DNA of 7,699 nt from assembly GCA_020637775.1 (NCBI GenBank), contig JACKJV010000021.1:1-7699 (forward strand), in the 5' to 3' direction. Shown one piece after another: positions 6,068 through 7,699 of this stretch. Within the stretch, counting starts at the first letter, position 1; each line of letters opens with the position of its first letter. Under the pieces are notes generated by a model. It ran no database searches. It saw only the letters and a list, made by a program, of their open reading frames with translations, and was not told where the DNA came from. The position numbers and the translations under genes were made by a program. This DNA is from Brucellaceae bacterium. GTDB lineage: Bacteria > Pseudomonadota > Alphaproteobacteria > Rhizobiales > Rhizobiaceae.

Positions 6068-6388
6068 ATGACCAACTTCACCCTTGCTGACCTCGAGAAG
6101 ATCGTTGCCGAGCGCGCCCGCTCCGGCGACGGCAATTCCTGGACTGCGAAGCTGTTTGCCAGGGGCATGCCGAAAGCGGCGCAGAAAATGGGCGAGGAAG
6201 CGGTCGAGTCGGTGATCGCGGCGGTAGCGCAGGATCGCGAAGGTCTGATTTCCGAAAGCGCCGATCTTCTCTATCATTGGCTTGTGGTGCTGGCGCTGGC
6301 CGGCATTTCACTGGAAGAGGTCATGGCCGAGCTGGAAAGCCGGACAGGCCGCTCCGGGATTGAGGAAAAGGCTGCCCGCAACGGGTAG
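6068..6388 (+). CDS. hisE: Phosphoribosyl-ATP pyrophosphatase
   Basis: HisE removes pyrophosphate from phosphoribosyl-ATP, the second step of histidine synthesis. The 106-residue protein has the all-alpha MazG-like fold signature: WTAKLF, then [13 protein letters not shown] with the metal-binding acidic pair, and [14 protein letters not shown]. It is a stand-alone hisE, not fused to hisI; no hisI is seen here. I choose ATG 6068, which has GAGGAA six bases upstream, over in-frame ATG 6044, which overlaps the hisF stop but lacks a ribosome site and would add eight acidic residues (MSEREEEP). The gap to hisF is 16 bases; coaA follows after 45 bases. Confidence 0.95.
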   Translation: MTNFTLADLEKIVAERARSGDGNSWTAKLFARGMPKAAQKMGEEAVESVIAAVAQDREGLISESADLLYHWLVVLALAGISLEEVMAELESRTGRSGIEEKAARNG

Positions 6389-6433
6389 CAGGGGCCGGTT
6401 GTCGGGCTCACGGGAAGGGGACGGAAACGATCG

Positions 6434-7393
6434 ATGGACCAGCTAAACGCTTCCGAGATCTACTCGCCCTACCGGTTTTTCACGGCTGAACGCTGGGCGG
6501 AGTTCCGCGCCGACACACCGCTGACGCTGACAGCCGATGAGGTTGAACGTCTTCGCTCGATGAACGATCCTGTCGACCTGCAGGAGGTTCGCCGCATCTA
6601 CCTTGCCCTGTCGCGGTTGCTCTCGGCCCATGTCGAGGCCAGCCAGCTCCTGTTCCGCCAGCGCAAGGAATTCCTCAACGTGGATGATGCGGTGAAGACG
6701 CCCTTCATCATCGGCATTGCCGGTTCGGTGGCCGTCGGCAAGTCGACGACGGCGCGCATCCTGAAGGAATTGTTGCGCCGCTGGCCGTCAAGCCCCAAGG
6801 TCGATCTGGTGACGACCGACGGTTTCCTGCTGCCCAATGCAGAACTGCGCCGCCAGAACCTCATGGACCGCAAGGGATTCCCGGACAGCTATGACGTTGG
6901 CGCCCTGCTGCGCTTCCTGTCCGACATCAAGTCGGGCCGCTCCAATGTCAAGGCGCCGCTCTACTCGCACCTCACCTACGACGTTCTCGAGGGTGAGGAG
7001 CAGATCGTCGACCGGCCGGACATCCTCATTTTCGAGGGGATCAACGTGCTTCAGGTCCGTGACCTTCCGCATGATGGCAAGGCGGTGCCGTTCGTTTCGG
7101 ATTTCTTCGACTTCTCGATCTATATCGATGCGGACGAAGACCTGATCCACGCCTGGTATGTCGATCGCTTCATGCGGTTGCGAAAGACAGCGTTCACCAA
7201 TCCGCAATCCTTCTTCCACCGCTATTCCCAATTGCCGGCCGAAGCGGCCCGCGCGATCGCTGAAGGGCTGTGGGCCAATATCAACGCCCGGAACCTGCGC
7301 GAGAATATCCTGCCGACAAGGCCGCGCGCCGACCTGATCCTGCGCAAGGGCGCCGACCACCTGATCCGGGAAGTGGCGCTGCGCAAGCTTTGA
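6434..7393 (+). CDS. coaA: Type I pantothenate kinase
   Basis: CoaA phosphorylates pantothenate with ATP, the first and usually rate-setting step of coenzyme A synthesis. At 319 residues it is the usual length for the bacterial type I enzyme. The N-terminus has [15 protein letters not shown]; the P-loop GSVAVGKST lies at residues 97-105 with Lys103; TTDGFLLPN follows near 127, then [16 protein letters not shown] and [12 protein letters not shown]. The C-terminal [10 protein letters not shown] and [21 protein letters not shown] are also typical. It is the last gene of the rightward run and ends just before a strong terminator, so it probably shares the his transcript. The pairing hisE-coaA is, from memory, common in Rhizobiales. 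Confidence 0.97.
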   Translation: MDQLNASEIYSPYRFFTAERWAEFRADTPLTLTADEVERLRSMNDPVDLQEVRRIYLALSRLLSAHVEASQLLFRQRKEFLNVDDAVKTPFIIGIAGSVAVGKSTTARILKELLRRWPSSPKVDLVTTDGFLLPNAELRRQNLMDRKGFPDSYDVGALLRFLSDIKSGRSNVKAPLYSHLTYDVLEGEEQIVDRPDILIFEGINVLQVRDLPHDGKAVPFVSDFFDFSIYIDADEDLIHAWYVDRFMRLRKTAFTNPQSFFHRYSQLPAEAARAIAEGLWANINARNLRENILPTRPRADLILRKGADHLIREVALRKL

Positions 7394-7415
7394 CCGGTTC
7401 CTGCCCGCCCGGATT

Positions 7416-7443
7416 GCGGGCAAAGAGACTGCCCGCCGTTTTT
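7416..7443 (+). terminator. Rho-independent terminator after coaA
   Basis: GCGGGCA (7416-7422) and TGCCCGC (7430-7436) form a perfect 7-bp stem around a seven-base loop AAGAGAC, followed by CG and five T residues (7439-7443). It starts 22 bases after the coaA stop. An upstream TGCCCGC (7402-7408) can instead pair with 7416-7422, and a downstream GCGGGC (7454-7459) with 7431-7436, so alternative folds compete; see findings. Confidence 0.85.
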
Positions 7444-7448
7444 CCGCA

Positions 7449-7476
7449 TTGATGCGGGCGAAGGCATGGGTTAGAA
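7449..7476 (+). promoter_or_regulatory. Possible tRNA-Arg promoter
   Basis: TTGATG (7449-7454) and TTAGAA (7471-7476), 16 bases apart, end 29 bases before the tRNA 5' end, the right place for its promoter between the terminator and the gene. The -10 match is poor, so this is a positional guess. Confidence 0.25.
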
Positions 7477-7505
7477 GAGCGTGCGTCGCAGGTGATCCCT
7501 GCTGT

Positions 7506-7582
<77 letters not shown>

Positions 7583-7699
7583 AAATTCTCTTCAAAATCA
7601 ATTATTTATGAGCGCAATACAATTTGCTAGTTGACCCTTCGGGTGCGCACGGAAGCAATACGGAAGCAGAATTTCTCCAAGACTATGCATGTTGATCCA
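7583..7699. other. AT-rich tail after tRNA-Arg with a 10-bp copy of the tRNA 3' end
   Basis: No gene is visible. The first 50 bases are strikingly AT-rich compared with the rest of the window. TCGGGTGCGC at 7639-7648 repeats tRNA bases 7571-7580 exactly. Next to it, ACGGAAGCA occurs twice (7649-7657 and 7660-7668). This layout could be the edge of an integrated element, with a core repeat and arm-type integrase sites, but no integrase is in view and a 10-bp repeat could be chance. Confidence 0.35.

Noticed and set aside
3527..6168. Long minus-strand ORFs opposite hisH (3527-4309) and hisF (5107-6168)
   Set aside because: These are shadows of high-GC codon usage opposite well-recognised his genes; they lack family features.

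Overview
The window looks like chromosomal DNA of a GC-rich alphaproteobacterium, most likely Hyphomicrobiales (Rhizobiales; Brucella/Mesorhizobium/Phyllobacteriaceae-like). This rests on protein resemblance (HslU, HslV with a short propeptide, HisB starting MTARSA, a DUF2628 protein between hisB and hisH, hisE followed by coaA) and is not a database result.

Layout. The left third is read leftwards: hslV, a predicted polytopic membrane protein (DUF2157-like, probably starting at a non-ATG codon), and hslU, which runs off the left edge. HslV and HslU form the two-component ATP-dependent protease. A divergent intergenic region (2237-2467) holds four 15-bp tandem repeats, a pair of direct repeats and a hairpin. 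From 2468 everything reads rightwards: hisB, DUF2628 membrane protein, hisH, hisA, hisF, hisE, coaA, a strong terminator, then tRNA-Arg(CCG). HisH and HisF form IGP synthase; HisA supplies its substrate; HisE and HisB act before and after. coaA (pantothenate kinase) ends the run. The last 117 bases after the tRNA are AT-rich and carry a 10-bp repeat of the tRNA 3' end, a possible attachment-site trace.

The unexpected part is at the starts of hisA and hisF. Each gene is preceded, 103-104 bp upstream, by a second diverged copy of its own first 13-14 codons. In both cases the displaced copy is followed by related 42-43-bp sequences (core GCCCGCAGCGGC, a short stem-loop, and CGGAAAGG at the right end) that supply the Shine-Dalgarno for the intact gene. 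Both displaced copies have Asn where the intact enzyme has its N-terminal catalytic Asp. Both read on as 36-codon ORFs whose stop codon overlaps or nearly touches the real start codon. Two paralogous genes in one operon thus carry the same architecture with gene-specific sequences. The best reading is a small inserted or recombined element that split each gene near its GAAGGATGGCC site and restored it with a fresh 5' end. The function, if any, could be translational coupling or regulation by a leader ORF. Mechanism and function are inference; the duplications, repeat and overlaps are directly visible.
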